Shown: piece after piece, positions 1 to 11,885 of the stretch
Layout: every line of letters starts with the position of its first letter
Position numbering within the stretch: position 1 is the first letter of the stretch
NCBI GenBank assembly: GCA_026120185.1
Contig: JANUWF010003367.1
Coordinates: 62,001-126,000 of the forward strand
Reading direction: 5' to 3'
Source of the DNA: Voacanga thouarsii
Taxonomy: Eukaryota; Streptophyta; Magnoliopsida; Gentianales; Apocynaceae
DNA length: 64,000 bases
Made by a program: the position numbers and the translations under genes
Notes under the pieces: generated by a model
What the model saw: the letters and a program-made list of their open reading frames with translations, nothing else
Database searches by the model: none
What the model was told of the DNA's origin: nothing

Positions 1-2373
1 CTCTCTCTCTCATGGCCGAAATTCCTCTTCCTTGGCCGGATGACTCCTTCTCCTATAATCATACCCTCACCATCTCCCTTGGACAAAGTTAGTCATCTAG
101 GAATTGAGATCTACTCTAAACTCCTTCAAGACATTCATCAATCAAGTAAGTACCTTCAATCCTTCTTTTAAACTCTAGAATTATGTCTCTAGGATGATGT
201 TGATAGTAGGTGGATGGTGATAGGATTCGAGTATATATATATTATTGAGATTGAAGCATGAACATTTGTATGATTGTGAAGGGGATGAAATTTATGCATG
301 GAAAGGTTATCTTGATTGATTATGTGATGATTTGAGGTTTGATGCATGGAGTATTTGAGATAAAGCATGCTAGAGATTATGTTACCTTTGGTGAATAGAA
401 TTTATATGCATGTTAGATTATTGAAGCCATGATCATATTTATGCTAGTAGAGGTTAGATCATGTCTTAATAAATTTATATCTATGCTTATGTGCAAGATT
501 TGGTCGATTTGATGAATGGAAGGATTACATATGTTCTTGATTGTGGTTAGCCATAGGAATTTGAATCATGATCTAGTTGTCCCTAAACTAATTTTTCTTC
601 TTGAATAAAATATTCAATAAAATAATGTTTCTTTGGTAATTTCGAAAACCCTAGGAAGGGTAGATTTGGACTATTATAAACAATAAGGATATTTTAATCA
701 AATAAATAATAGCTTTGCTAGAAAAATAATATATATATATATATATTATTTAAAATAATGAAATTAATTAAAGCCTTTTTTGGAAATAATTATGATTAGT
801 GAAATATTTACAAATTTAATTATTATCTTTTAATCAAAACCCGATAAGAATTTATTTATTATTTTTCAAGCAAGACTCATTAAATTTATTTTCAACTAAT
901 TTTAGCTATCAACTATTTTCTAACAACTAAAGTACTAATAAATCATTATTTTACCTAAAACTTCTTAGGACTCTTGATCAAATAAACTCTAAGTTTTCCT
1001 TAACAAGATTTAAGCTTTCAACTTATTAAAATTTACTTCCCAAACCATTAATTATTTTAAATATCACACTAGGCTCAACTCTTAAACGTATTTACTTAGT
1101 GTTTAACCTTAAAGCTTGGGACACTAGGATCATGGTAGTAGTAAGTTGTGTTGATTCAAAATTAAGGAAGTGGATTGTGGCTTGGAATTGATTGTGATTT
1201 GTATTTGCCCATATGGGGTTAGGTCAGCTGTTGGAGACCTTGTTGTTGTGAGCATGAATCAGGTAAGCTCCTGCATAAAATCTGATTGATGTGAAATGTT
1301 TTCTTTATGGCAAGCCAAATATAGAGTGTATGTACGCTCATGTATATAAAGGCAATTGAGGGTGGGATTCTTCCTTATTTCAAACAATTGAATTATTGAG
1401 CAGATTTACTCAAACTCAAAATACTTTCTAAAACTGATTTTGATAACGACTTTGGAGAACCATAAATTGCCAGTTTCATGTGGAATCATGTTTTGTTCAT
1501 TTTATCCCAAGTGGGAAACGTCGTTGAGTACTCAATAAGGGTGGACTACTAGGACTAATCGTTGAGGGGTTAGGGTAAGTCTCTCAGCAGGTGGCCACCT
1601 CTGAGGGGTGGGTCCTTCCCGGATAGGACGTCAGTCCAGTGGGTCATGTCGGTCCGAGCTAGCAGTGTTCTTTTCAGTCAAGTGACTGTGTTTTACCGGA
1701 ATGGACACCCGATTGTTGTTTGGGTATAGAGAAGGAGGAGTATCTTGCCCAGTAGGCCGATCACTTACTTTTGTCAGTTTGCACAAAGTGTGGCATTCTG
1801 ACCAGCGGTATGCACAAAGTGTGGCATACTGACCATCCGGTTGTGGGCCCAACGTGTGGTAACCCATAATCATTTCTTATAAGTGGTTGATTTTGTTGAT
1901 CATGTATAGCTGGAATAGCTAAAATGCCACTCTTGCTTTTGACTAATGTTTATTGCTTGCCAATATTTCTCTTATAAAGATTTCGCACTTTGCATCCATG
2001 AACTGCTTTCACTAAACACCCAAAGCACACACGGACCTACTGAGATTTCTGTCTCATCACATTTTTACCATGATTTCAGGTCAATCCTGTTGTGGGGATG
2101 AGTAGCTAATAGTATCTACCTTGGAAGAGATTGTTGTCATTTAATTCTATGTATTGCTTTGGAGAGACAATAGTGGATAATTTTATTTATGGTTTTGTTT
2201 TGGGAATTCATGGATTTATTCTTGGAGTTTTCTTTGGGTTGTAATAAATTTTTAAGTTAAAGTATTATTTTTATTTTGCAATTTTATTTGTGTGACCTAG
2301 TTATAAAGACCCCTTATCCTTTGGATGGGGCGACATCCCCGGCCCTGGCGGACCTAGGTAGCGGGGTGTTACA
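1..2373 (+). mobile_element. LTR (3' part) of a Tekay/Del-like Ty3/gypsy element
   Basis: No reading frame of note. The block ends with a GC-rich stretch (2320-2366) and the terminus GGGGTGTTACA, which is the typical 3' end of Tekay/Del-type LTRs (their 5' end is the inverted TGTAACACCCC). The start lies outside the window. A compact GC-rich part at 1500-1860 contains short repeated phrases (GCACAAAGTGTGGCAT twice, near 1790 and 1811). Directly after 2373 a gag-protease reading of another element resumes, so this LTR appears to be a separate insertion. Family assignment is by terminus and composition only. Confidence 0.5.
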
Positions 2374-3201
2374 CAAGGTGTCTAGTTCAAGAAAAGTCTT
2401 GTAGTATGATCATCGATAGGAAAGTTGCACTAATGTGATAAGTGCTACCTTAATGAAGGACTTGGGATTAGAGACCATGAGGCATTCTAAACCATAAAAA
2501 CTCCAATGGTTGAGTGATTGTAGTGAAGTGAAGATAAACAAGTAAGTTAAGGTCGAATTTTATATAGGAGCCTATAAAGATATAGTTCTATATGATATAT
2601 TTTCAATGCAAGTGGGGAAAATTTTATTAGCAATGCCTTAGATGTTTGATAGAGATGTGTTTACAAGGGGAGGAAAAATAAATACACTTTGAAAAATGAT
2701 GAAAAGAAGATTACTCTACTTTTATTACCCCTAGTGAGGTGCTTAAAGATCAAAATATCATGAGGGAAGAAGACAACAAGAGAAAAGAGTTGAGAAAGAA
2801 GCAAAAATAAGAGAGAAAAGAATGAGAGCTTAAAAAGAGTACAAAAAAGAAAGATGATAGAGGAAAAATGAGAGAAAAATCTTTAGAGTTGGAAGGTGAA
2901 AACAATGAGAATGTGCACCCAAAAAAAAAAAAAAAAGAGAGAGAGGAAAGAAAAAGAGCTAAGTGAGAATTCAAAACAAGAGAATGCAAAAGGAGAGGAT
3001 GAGAAAAGAGAAAAAATAAAGGTAAAATGAGAGAGATTCTCCTGTGCTTAACAGATGAAAATAAAAAAGAAAAAACTACAAAAAATGAGAGTGAAAATAA
3101 GGGGAAAAATAAGCTTTATGTAGGAGAACATAGGCTTTTATTTTTATCTTCACCCAAAAAAAAAAAATTCTTGCGGACGAATCCACACAAAAAAGGGGTA
3201 A
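2374..3201 (+). mobile_element. Decayed gypsy protease region and purine-rich spacer of a TGATA-type LTR element
   Basis: From 2374 the + strand reads as a retropepsin-like domain with the pattern TRC, IIDRKSCTNV, LGLE and PYKLQWL (stops included), as in plant Ty3/gypsy polyproteins where IIDGGSCTNV holds the catalytic Asp. The frame decays by about 2740. It is followed by a purine-rich, AAG/GAG-biased spacer (2760-3200). The same order, protease then purine-rich spacer then an LTR starting TGATA, is seen at 26415-27210, so both belong to one family. No reverse transcriptase or integrase is present. Confidence 0.6.
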
Positions 3202-4170
3202 GTGATAGGAATCCATTCAAGCAATGTGTCAAAGCTAAAGAAAGGAGATAGAGAGCCAAGCCTTTCTCCAAGAACATTGAGGGAATATCGAATTACAAAG
3301 GTCTTTAATGTGCATTTCAAGATTACAAGCCAATGATCAAGAGGGTTATCAAGTAATGGAAGATCAAGAGAGGATCAAGGGGACAAGGCTTGAACAACAA
3401 TTTGTGTAGAAGGTAAAACATAATGCAAGAAAGAGTTGAAGTAAAAAACTGGTTATTAAAGAATGGGAAGCAGCCGATGCCAGCATATCAGGGCAACCGA
3501 CACCGACTTGTCTCAGCCAGTTAGTCATTTTGAGCAAAGAGCAGCCAGTACCAGTTGGATGTCAAGCAAAATACCTTGTTTTTATTTTTTATTTTGTTTT
3601 GCTTTGTTTTGTTACCTTTTCAACTCCCATGACTTTTATATTGTAATAAAGTTATTTTAGACTTACTTAAAGCTTGAAAAGTTGAGATTTTATCTCATCT
3701 TAGTTAAGTTTAGTTACCTATATATATAGCATTATAACATTATAAATACAACTTAGCTATTTTGTTAGAAAACAAGAACTCCTTGAAAGTATTGTGAGGT
3801 GATTCTTCTTAGGAGTTCTTCTCTTCAATTAAGACTAATCTTAGGGCCTAATCCTACTTTTTGAATCTAGTGTATAAAGCTTTTAGGATAGATCAATTAG
3901 CTTGCTATGTTGGGTCTTAGATTCTTTTAAATCTAAGATTCTTATTAATCTAATGTTCTTGTTAAATGTTAAATTGGTTGCCTAAATCATTTTTTCAATT
4001 ATTATTGGTTTCTTAGTTGAGCTAATTAAAGGTCTTGGGTCGTAATTTGGAAGAGTTGATTCATTATTCTTCAATTCTAGGATCTTTATTTTGGCCTAAA
4101 GTTCTAGTATTTTGAGTTGGGTGTTTGTTTCTTTGATAAAATCACTATTTTAGGTCTTATAATTTCCTCC
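3202..4170 (+). mobile_element. 3' LTR of the TGATA-type LTR element (end approximate)
   Basis: The block begins TGATAGGAATCC, matching the LTR start of the element at 23244-28204 (TGATAGCAATCC and TGATAAGAATCT), and is preceded by the same purine-rich spacer. It carries the family's Rich-in-GCCGGT phrase near 3465-3560 and a T-rich promoter/polyA-like second half. The right edge is not sharp. LINE sequence on the minus strand starts by about 4240. Confidence 0.45.
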
Positions 4171-4239
4171 ATTTTTAACCTCAAAATTCATACATAAATT
4201 CAACCCCCAAAATCACACCAGTTGCCAAATCATCACAGA

Positions 4240-5820
4240 TCGGCTATCCATCCTACCCAAAAACAAGTTTGATTTGTTTTTATTTATAAATAGTCTCAAA
4301 ATCTAAACACTTCAACAAAATCTATACAAAATGCATGTCTCCCCTTGAAAATAGAACCAAATCATCCACAAAAGCTAAATGGGTAATAGCTAAACTCACA
4401 CATTTCGAATGATAGTTGAAAGCTGTCATATAGGTGACAACTTTAACCAATCGAGAGAAATATTTCAAGCACAAAACAAAAAAAAAATGGAGACATCGGA
4501 TCCTTTTATCGCAATCCCTTAACACTTTTTAAAAAATCATGAGTTTCCCCATTAATTGCCAAGAAGAAGGACATAATCTTTACACATTGCTCTACCTAAT
4601 TCACAAATAGACTTGGAAACCCATTTCCATCAGCAGATTAGTGATGAAATTCTAGTATATTGAGTCATAAGCCTTCCATAGAACAACTTTAATTGTACAC
4701 CTAGGTGAGCATTTTTTCCTTGAAGAAGACTTCAATAGCTCCTACACAAGAAAAATTTTATTAGCCAATAAACGGTCTCGAACAATTATAGCCTATGCTT
4801 GGTTAACAACATCCTCCAAGAGAAGCTTTAATCTTTTTGCCAAACCTTTGAGATGATTTTGTAAATCACATTATAATAAGAAATTAGTCTATAGTCAGCC
4901 ACTCCATCAACATAACCCGATTTAGGCATAAGTGATATGATGGCATGGTTAAGTTGCTTCAAAAATTTGCCTGATGTAAAGAATTCCTTGCATGCATTTA
5001 TAACATCATCACCAATAATAGGCCAAGCTTTCTTGAAAAAATATATATTATAACCATCTAGATCCGAAGCTTTACAATCTCCATGTATCGCAAAGTGCCT
5101 TTTTTATCTTATCATCAGTCACACCATCTGCAAGAGCAACAAGATAGCTTTGTGGGATAAAAGGTCTAGCTCGGACAATATCCAAATTAAGTCTAGAACA
5201 ATCTCGTGAGCTGCCAAGTAGACTTCGATAGTGTGCTACAAATTCAAAACACCATTTCCCTTAGGCTAGTTGTTTTGGTCTTGATAGCTTTGATAACTGA
5301 TGCGATGAAATTTTTCTTGATTTTTTGTTCCCAAGCTATGAAAATATTTTATGCATCGATCTACATAAGCCAAATAATTTCTTATAGCTAAATGTCTATG
5401 CATGTTCAATTCAACATCTGCCAAGCATTTTTCTTTGCCTTCTTGAAATGCTCAACAAGTTCCTTATCACTCAGGCAACAAATGAGGTCTTGTTGAACAT
5501 CTTTCACTGGTGTTTTGAATTTAACACACGGTTCTGAGAGGTGAGAAAATCTCCTTATTCAATTGTTTGAGATCTCACTTGAGTGCCTTGAGTTTCTTAC
5601 AAAGACTAAATACTTCGAAGCCATCAAACTAAGTTTCCCATGCACTCTTAACCTTCTCCTGAAATGATAAGTGATCTGCCCAAATATTAAGAAATTTGAA
5701 GGGTTTAGAATTACTTCTATCAACTTGGTGAAGACTTAAAAGATAAGTCGAATGATCCGATACACAATCAATGGGAAAAAAATTCAGCCATGCTTTCAAC
5801 GGAGATTGAAATCAAAGGAA
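4240..5820 (-). mobile_element. L1-type LINE, reverse transcriptase part of ORF2 (broken)
   Basis: Read on the minus strand, 5820 to 4240 follows a plant L1 ORF2: the end of the endonuclease (LNFFP and SDHS at about 5790-5740), then RT blocks (QLNHAIISLMPK at about 4950, DYRLISYYNVIYKII at about 4880). The RT active-site box is altered to FVDD (4322-4525, near HLAFVDDLVLFSRGD), where L1 elements usually have FADD. Many stops and frameshifts interrupt it, so it is dead. The sequence after the RT active site is truncated near 4240. It continues on the other side of a nested LTR element, at 11397. Confidence 0.75.
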
Positions 5821-5825
5821 ATTAC
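5821..5825. repeat. Target site duplication (left) of nested LTR element
   Basis: ATTAC immediately before the 5' LTR. ATTAT follows the 3' LTR at 11392-11396, with one mismatch. The LINE reading continues directly across once the element and one copy are ignored. Confidence 0.65.
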
Positions 5826-6421
5826 TGTTAAGCATGAAAATTTCATATTTTTTATCTCCTTCGCTAAGCTTTTGTATGATCTTTTGTGTGATTATGGTTG
5901 ATTTTTACTCATTTTGTATGTTTATACATTTTTAGGTCATGTTGGTAAAAATGAGTGGAACAAATGTTAGATTAATGAATTTTTAGTTAAAGATGATTGT
6001 CGGATAATTTGGAAAGATTGGAAGCAATTTGGAGTTCTTTAGAGGTATGTAGAGTATTCATAACATGTTACAGAGGCATGCAAGATATGCACGGCTTTCA
6101 GCACAACCATGCCGCAAATAGTGCAGAATAGAGCAAATTTGACTACTCTCAGAAGTTATACACGGCTTACTACATGATTGTGCATTAAACTGCGCCAATA
6201 ACAAATTTTCAAGCTCTGCATAGTGCACGGGCATTGGTATTCTAAAACTTTTGAAAAGTCCTAAATCAGTCTAATAACAGTGTAAACTTCCTTAATTCAT
6301 TCAAGGACGATTTAGAGGCTCTATATAGAGATATTGAATTACCGAAATCATAAGAAATCAATATAATTCATCACATATTATAATTCTTTCTTTTTCTTTT
6401 TTCTTTTCTTTTCCTTTCTTT

Positions 6422-6452
<31 letters not shown>

Positions 6453-7558
6453 GAGCAAATAAAGGCTTCAAGAAAGGGGAAGGAGTCCGGAGGCAAGAAA
6501 AACTTGAGATTGAGAACTTATCAAGTTTTATCATTCAAACTTTCTCTTATTTCCAATTGTATTATGTATTCATGTTTTTATATTTAAAACAATTAAGAGT
6601 CTATCTTGTTTTTAGGTTATGTTTTGAGTATTTAATTTAGATACTTTAAGATTATTGAACAAAGATTTTATCTTTGATATCATTAAGATTATCCCCCAAG
6701 TATTTGTGCAATTTCAATTTTCTTTTTTTTTTTATCAATTGTGTTGGGTTTCTTATACTTGATCAATATAGTTAACTTATATAATTGTATAGCTAGGATT
6801 ATTAATCTTGGGTTGATTAAAGACTATTGATCTTTAGATTAATTTGCTAGTAGCATCTATTGATTTAATTAAGTTGTAGTTTTGGCTTAGTTAAGTTTAT
6901 AGGGAATTGCATGATTCAAGTTCCATACAATTGCAGTTTTGGTTATGTATAATTTGACATTGGTGATGCCTTAATATGCTTATCAATTTTATTTTTGGTT
7001 TAAGACATTTATTAACTTAAAGCATTAATGTCTTTAAAAAAAAGTTAATTAAGTGACCAAAATTAAGAATTGAATTAGGGATTTTTAACTTAGGCGTTGA
7101 GTAAAAGTTAGTTTACTTTTGCAAGAATGGGAGCTTTAGGCGTTAAGATGGAGCTCCAAAACTAATTATTCTAAGATAATCCAATTTATGATAGGTTTTC
7201 GAATTTAATATAAAAAAATAAGTAGTTTTCTAATTGGCTTAGATTTGTTTTCTTATTTTAAGTAGTTTCCTATTTCTTTTATATTTTAGATTAGTTAGTT
7301 TCCTATTTATTTTTTTCCCATTTACTTTATGTTTACCACATCAAAAGATTTTTTTTAAGTTAATTATTCAAAAGTTATTCATAAGATTAAGATAAGGGGA
7401 GGATATAAGAGTATACTGCTCTTAAGTTCTTTATGGGTTCGACATCCTACTTGCTACTATATTGCATATATCTAGAAGATAATATTTTTAAAATTTATTG
7501 GTGCATGATGACTGCATTTAAAAGACCTATATTTTGAATATCATAATCTCCAATAACA
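5826..7558 (+). repeat. 5' LTR of the LARD-like element
   Basis: Direct repeat of 9683-11391. Both copies have the same landmarks in order: ATGAGTGGAA, a segment rich in GCAC/GTGC words, GACGNTTTAGAGGC, TATATA followed by a T-rich tract, GAGTCTATCTTG and GATAGGTTTTCGAATTTAA. Confidence 0.8.
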
Positions 7559-9682
7559 AATTTTTTGTGTTGTTACTAAAGAACTCTATCTTCTTTTCAT
7601 GATCTTTGAATAATTCCTGTGATAGTTAATCTTAGTGAATTCTTTTGGTATTGTACTTTTCTTTTTGCATTTTGGAGGTTGTTCTATCTTGGTGTATGAA
7701 TCTTTAGAGTGTTAAGACAGAAAGAACAAAAGAACGCATTATAGCGTCTACGTCAAATCCTAAGAGGATAAGGATTTGTGAAGAAGCAACTCTTCTACAG
7801 GTAGATACTTGAACCAAAGTTGAGTTTTCTACAATTGATGCCCCACACTAGTAGTAAATTGACCATACCCTTAGAGGAATGGCTATCTAAGGGAGTCCTT
7901 CTTTACCTTAGTTCTCTGTGTCCTTAATAAGTGATTCGATCACATGTCTTTGTTTTTTTGAGTCTTTGTTGTTCATTTCATTTTTGTGATTCTTTTGGAA
8001 AGGGAAATAATTTTTCACAAACCATAAAATATTAGAATTGGAAAATAAGTTTGAAAGTTATGAGTTGTGCATCAAAAGAGTTTTTGAAAATCTTCCCAGG
8101 CATCGACATGGCCGTGCATTTAGCTGTGCCACATTGCATAAGCCGTGTTGCTGGCCCGTGTCTTCAAAATTGCAATTTTCAAACTCCCAGTAGGTTTGCA
8201 CAACTTATTGCATATCTTGTGCAATAAGTCACGCCAAGTAATTGCTTTTCTTCTACAAACTACACGAGATTGTGCACACCCGTGCAGCGTCCAATGCATG
8301 CCTTTTCCTTTTTCCTACAAAAACATTGTTAGTTTTGCATTCTTTCTTCTCTTACCTTTGATTGTGTCTTTGTTTTTCTTGAGATTGTCGTGTCAAAATT
8401 AGGTTTGTTTAGGTAGTTTCTTTTTCTTTTATTATTTTTTATAAGGACTTCTTTCCTTAGACATGTACTTTCTATTCTAATATTCTTATTGTCCAGCCTT
8501 GAAGCTTATCTTGTGGATTGATTATAGCACACAATTTCTGGAGTTTTCTTTGGAACTTTAGCAACCATACTATCATTTACACATAATTTGCTTGGGAAGT
8601 GTTTTTTTTCTTTCTCCTTTATCTTCTTGGTCCCTTTTTGCTATGCTTTATTGTCTTATTTTCGTCTATTGAGGAAAATGTTTAGTTTAAGTGTGGAATT
8701 GTGGAATTGCAAATCTTTTTCCAAGCTTTTTGTGTAAAATTAGGCAAAACATTTGAATTGGACAAAATTATTTAAGCTTTTTTATTTAGATTGTGGAGAT
8801 ATTTCTTTTCTTTTTACTTTGAAAGATAAGTTGATATTTATTTGGCTGGGTTTGTTTATGATAAACTTGTGTATTAGGTAGAAGATAACTAAATCTTGAG
8901 AATTTAGTTTAACTTTGGTTACTTCGTATTAGATGAGTGAAGTTTTTTACTTTGAGAAATTTATATAAGCAATGTGATAATGTATAAGTATAGTAAATAT
9001 GCTAATTTTTGTCAAAAAATTGTTTAGACTAGTCCTAAATCTGAGTTTAAGTAAATAGGATAAAATAAGTGGTTCCAAAATGGCACCTACCAAGTGAGAG
9101 GGAAAAAAAAGTAGATGGTTTCCAAATGGCATCCACAAGGGAGAAAAGAAAGAGCAATGATGAGTGAGTAGAAGAAGAAAAGAATGAGAAAAAAAAAACA
9201 AAATTTTTCTTTGCATTCTTTATCTTCTCTTTAAAAAATGTTAAGTAAAAAAAAAAATTAAGGGGGGGAGGAATGCAAGTCCCCATTTTTTGTTGTATTA
9301 CCTTGAGAAAAAAACAAAATTCTAGTTTGATATCCAAATTGTAGTAGTTTAGACAAGTACAAATACAAAGACTTGAATTGGTTATATATTTCTAACTTAT
9401 GTGTTTTGCTTGGTTTATATGTTTTGATCAAAGAAATGAGTGAAATGCATTGAATGGGTATGAACTTGTTTAAACTAATTTCAATGGCCTTGGGTATATT
9501 TGGTCTAATATGTGAGTTTGTGTAAAATCTTTTTGATTGAATAAATGTTAAGTTACTTTTCATTGTAAAATGAAAAGATGGCATCTCCACTATATTCCTT
9601 GAAAATTGGAATTAATGTTTTATCATCTTTTTGAAAAATTATTTTACCTAAGGACGTACAAAAAGTTAAGTGAGGGGGCATT

Positions 9683-11391
9683 TGTTAAGCATGAAAAAGT
9701 TATATTTTTATATCCCTTTCACTTGGCCTTTCTATTATTTTTTATGTGATTATGTTTGATTTCTACTCATTTTGTGTGTTTATATATTTTTAGGTCATAT
9801 TGGTGGAAAAATGAGTGGAATAAGGATTAAAATGATGAATTTTAAGTTAAAGATGATTCCCAAATAATTTGGAAAGAGGTGGAAGTTATTTGGCACTTTT
9901 TGAAAGTGTGTAGAGTATGCATAGCTTGTTCTACAGGAGTGCAAGATATACACAACTTATAGCACGACCATACCACAAAGTGTGCAAAACAGAACAAATT
10001 TAAGTACTCTCAGAAGTTATGCACGGCTTGCTACATGGCCATGCATTATGTGGTACCAATGATGGATTTTCAAGCTCTGCAAAGTGCACAGCATCAAGTA
10101 CGGTCGTACCAATTCTCGTGCAAGCATTCTGAAGCTTTTGAAAAGTCTTAAATTAGTCAAATAGCAGTGATAATTTTTCTTAATTCATCCAAAGACGGTT
10201 TAGAGGCTTTATATAAAGGTGTTGAATGACCCAACTCATAAGGAATCAACCAAATTCATCGCATATTATAATTCTTTTTTCCTTTTGAGCAAAGGAAGCC
10301 TTCAAAAAGAGGAAAAGAGTTCACAGATAAGAAGAACTTGAAATTGTGAACTTATCAAGTTTTATTATTCAAACTTTCTCTTATTTATTTCTCATTCCGA
10401 TTATATTATGTATTCATGTTTTTATGTTCAAAACAATTAAGAGTCTATCTTGTTTTTAGGATTTGTTTTGAGTTTTTTATTTTGATACTTTGAGATTGTT
10501 GAACAAAAATTCTATCTTTGATATCATTAAGATTATCTCTTGAGTATTTATGCAATTTCGACTTTCTTTTCTCTACCAATTATGTTAAGTTTCTTATACT
10601 TGATCAACATAGTTAATTTACATGATTGTATAGCTAGCTTTATTAATCTTAGGTTAATTAAAGACTATTGATCTTTAGGTTAATTTTCTAGTAACATCTA
10701 TTAATTTAATTAAGTTGCAGTTTTGACTTAGTGAAAGTTGATAGGGAATTGCAATATTCAAGTTCCATATAATTGTAGTTGGTTATGTGTAATTTGACAT
10801 TGGTGATATCTTGATGTGCTTATCAATTTGATTTTTGGTTTAAGATATTTATTAACTCAAAGTATTAATGTCTTTAAGAAAAAAAAAAGCTAATTAAGTA
10901 GCTTGGATTAAGAATTAATTAGGAATTTTTAACTTGGACGTTAAGTAAGGGTTAGTCTACTTTTACAAGAATGGGAATTTTTAGAGTTCTGAAACTAATT
11001 ATTCTAATATAATCCAAATCTATGATAGGTTTTCGAATTTAACCTAAAAAAATAAGTAGTTTCCTAATTGGCTTGGATTTATTTTCTTATTTTCAGTAGT
11101 TTGTTATTTTTTTATATTTTAGATTAATTAGTTTCCTATTTATTTTTTTCTTCATTTACTTTATGTTTAAGACATCATAAGATTCATTCAAGTTAATTGT
11201 TCAAGAATTATTCATAAAAATAAAATAAGAAGATAATATAAGAGTATACTTCTCTTAAACTCTTTGTTAGTTTGGCACTCTACTTGCTACTATACTACAT
11301 ATATCTAGAAGATATGGTTTTTAAAATTTGTTAGTAAATAACGACTGCATTTAAAGGACTCATATTTTGAATGTCATAATCTCTAACAACA
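9683..11391 (+). repeat. 3' LTR of the LARD-like element
   Basis: Direct repeat of 5826-7558, starting TGTTAAGC and ending AACAACA, followed by ATTAT, the right copy of the target duplication. Confidence 0.8.
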
Positions 11392-11396
11392 ATTAT

Positions 11397-11885
11397 CCAT
11401 GATTCTATCTAATTTTAATCGAACGTGGTTGTTTGTCTAAGTGTAGAATGCTCCGAAAAAAGGCAAATCATCAAATTCCCTGTCATTGCAAAAATCCCGG
11501 AAGTCCTTCATCTCATAATTTGTTAACAGTACACTATTGAGCTTTTCATTTTGCTATTTGTAGGTATTGAAATCACCCAATAAAATCTAAGATTCATTCA
11601 CCCTATTAGCCACTTCAATTATATTAACCTGTAATAACCGTCTTGCCACAACCATATTAAGAGCATAGATAAAAGAAAACCAAAATTGCAGCTCCAAAAC
11701 TTTGCAAATCACCTAACAAGTGATTACCTGTTCTTCAACTATAATCATATCCAAGAATACCGTCGTACCACTATTACCCTTCCACTGCTATGTTTCTCAA
11801 AATTATTAAAAAAGACCATCCTAGGATTTTGGACCTCATCTTCTTGTCCAAATAATCCTTAGACTAATGGTTTAAAATCAGGGGA
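11397..11885 (-). mobile_element. L1-type LINE, endonuclease part of ORF2
   Basis: The minus strand from 11885 downwards reads as an L1 apurinic/apyrimidinic endonuclease, with SSGRVIVV and then WVLLGDFN-like (reads FYWVISI with a frame slip near 11590) and FFGAFYT near 11440. Frameshifts and stops are present. It joins in order with 5820-4240 after the nested LTR element is removed. Confidence 0.6.

Larger units (their letters stand above)
5826..11391 (+). mobile_element. Non-autonomous LTR retrotransposon (LARD-like) nested in the LINE
   Basis: Two long direct repeats flank a non-coding interior. The 5' LTR is 5826-7558 (1733 bp) and the 3' LTR is 9683-11391 (about 1.7 kb). Both start TGTTAAGCATGAAAA and end AACA. 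The interior (7559-9682, about 2.1 kb) shows no gag, protease, RT or integrase. A purine-rich AGTGAGGGGG just before 9683 fits a polypurine tract, so the element is on the + strand. The LTRs differ by many substitutions and small indels, so the insertion is older than the other complete elements here. Large LTRs with a non-coding interior match the LARD class, which depends on other elements for its proteins. Confidence 0.75.

Noticed and set aside
1631..1873. 80-codon minus-strand frame in the first LTR
   Set aside because: It lies in a GC-rich LTR part and has no domain.
9047..9590. Overlapping minus-strand frames of 96 and 110 codons in the LARD interior
   Set aside because: Phe/Leu/Ser-rich, antisense to the element, and no similarity to gag or pol that I can see.
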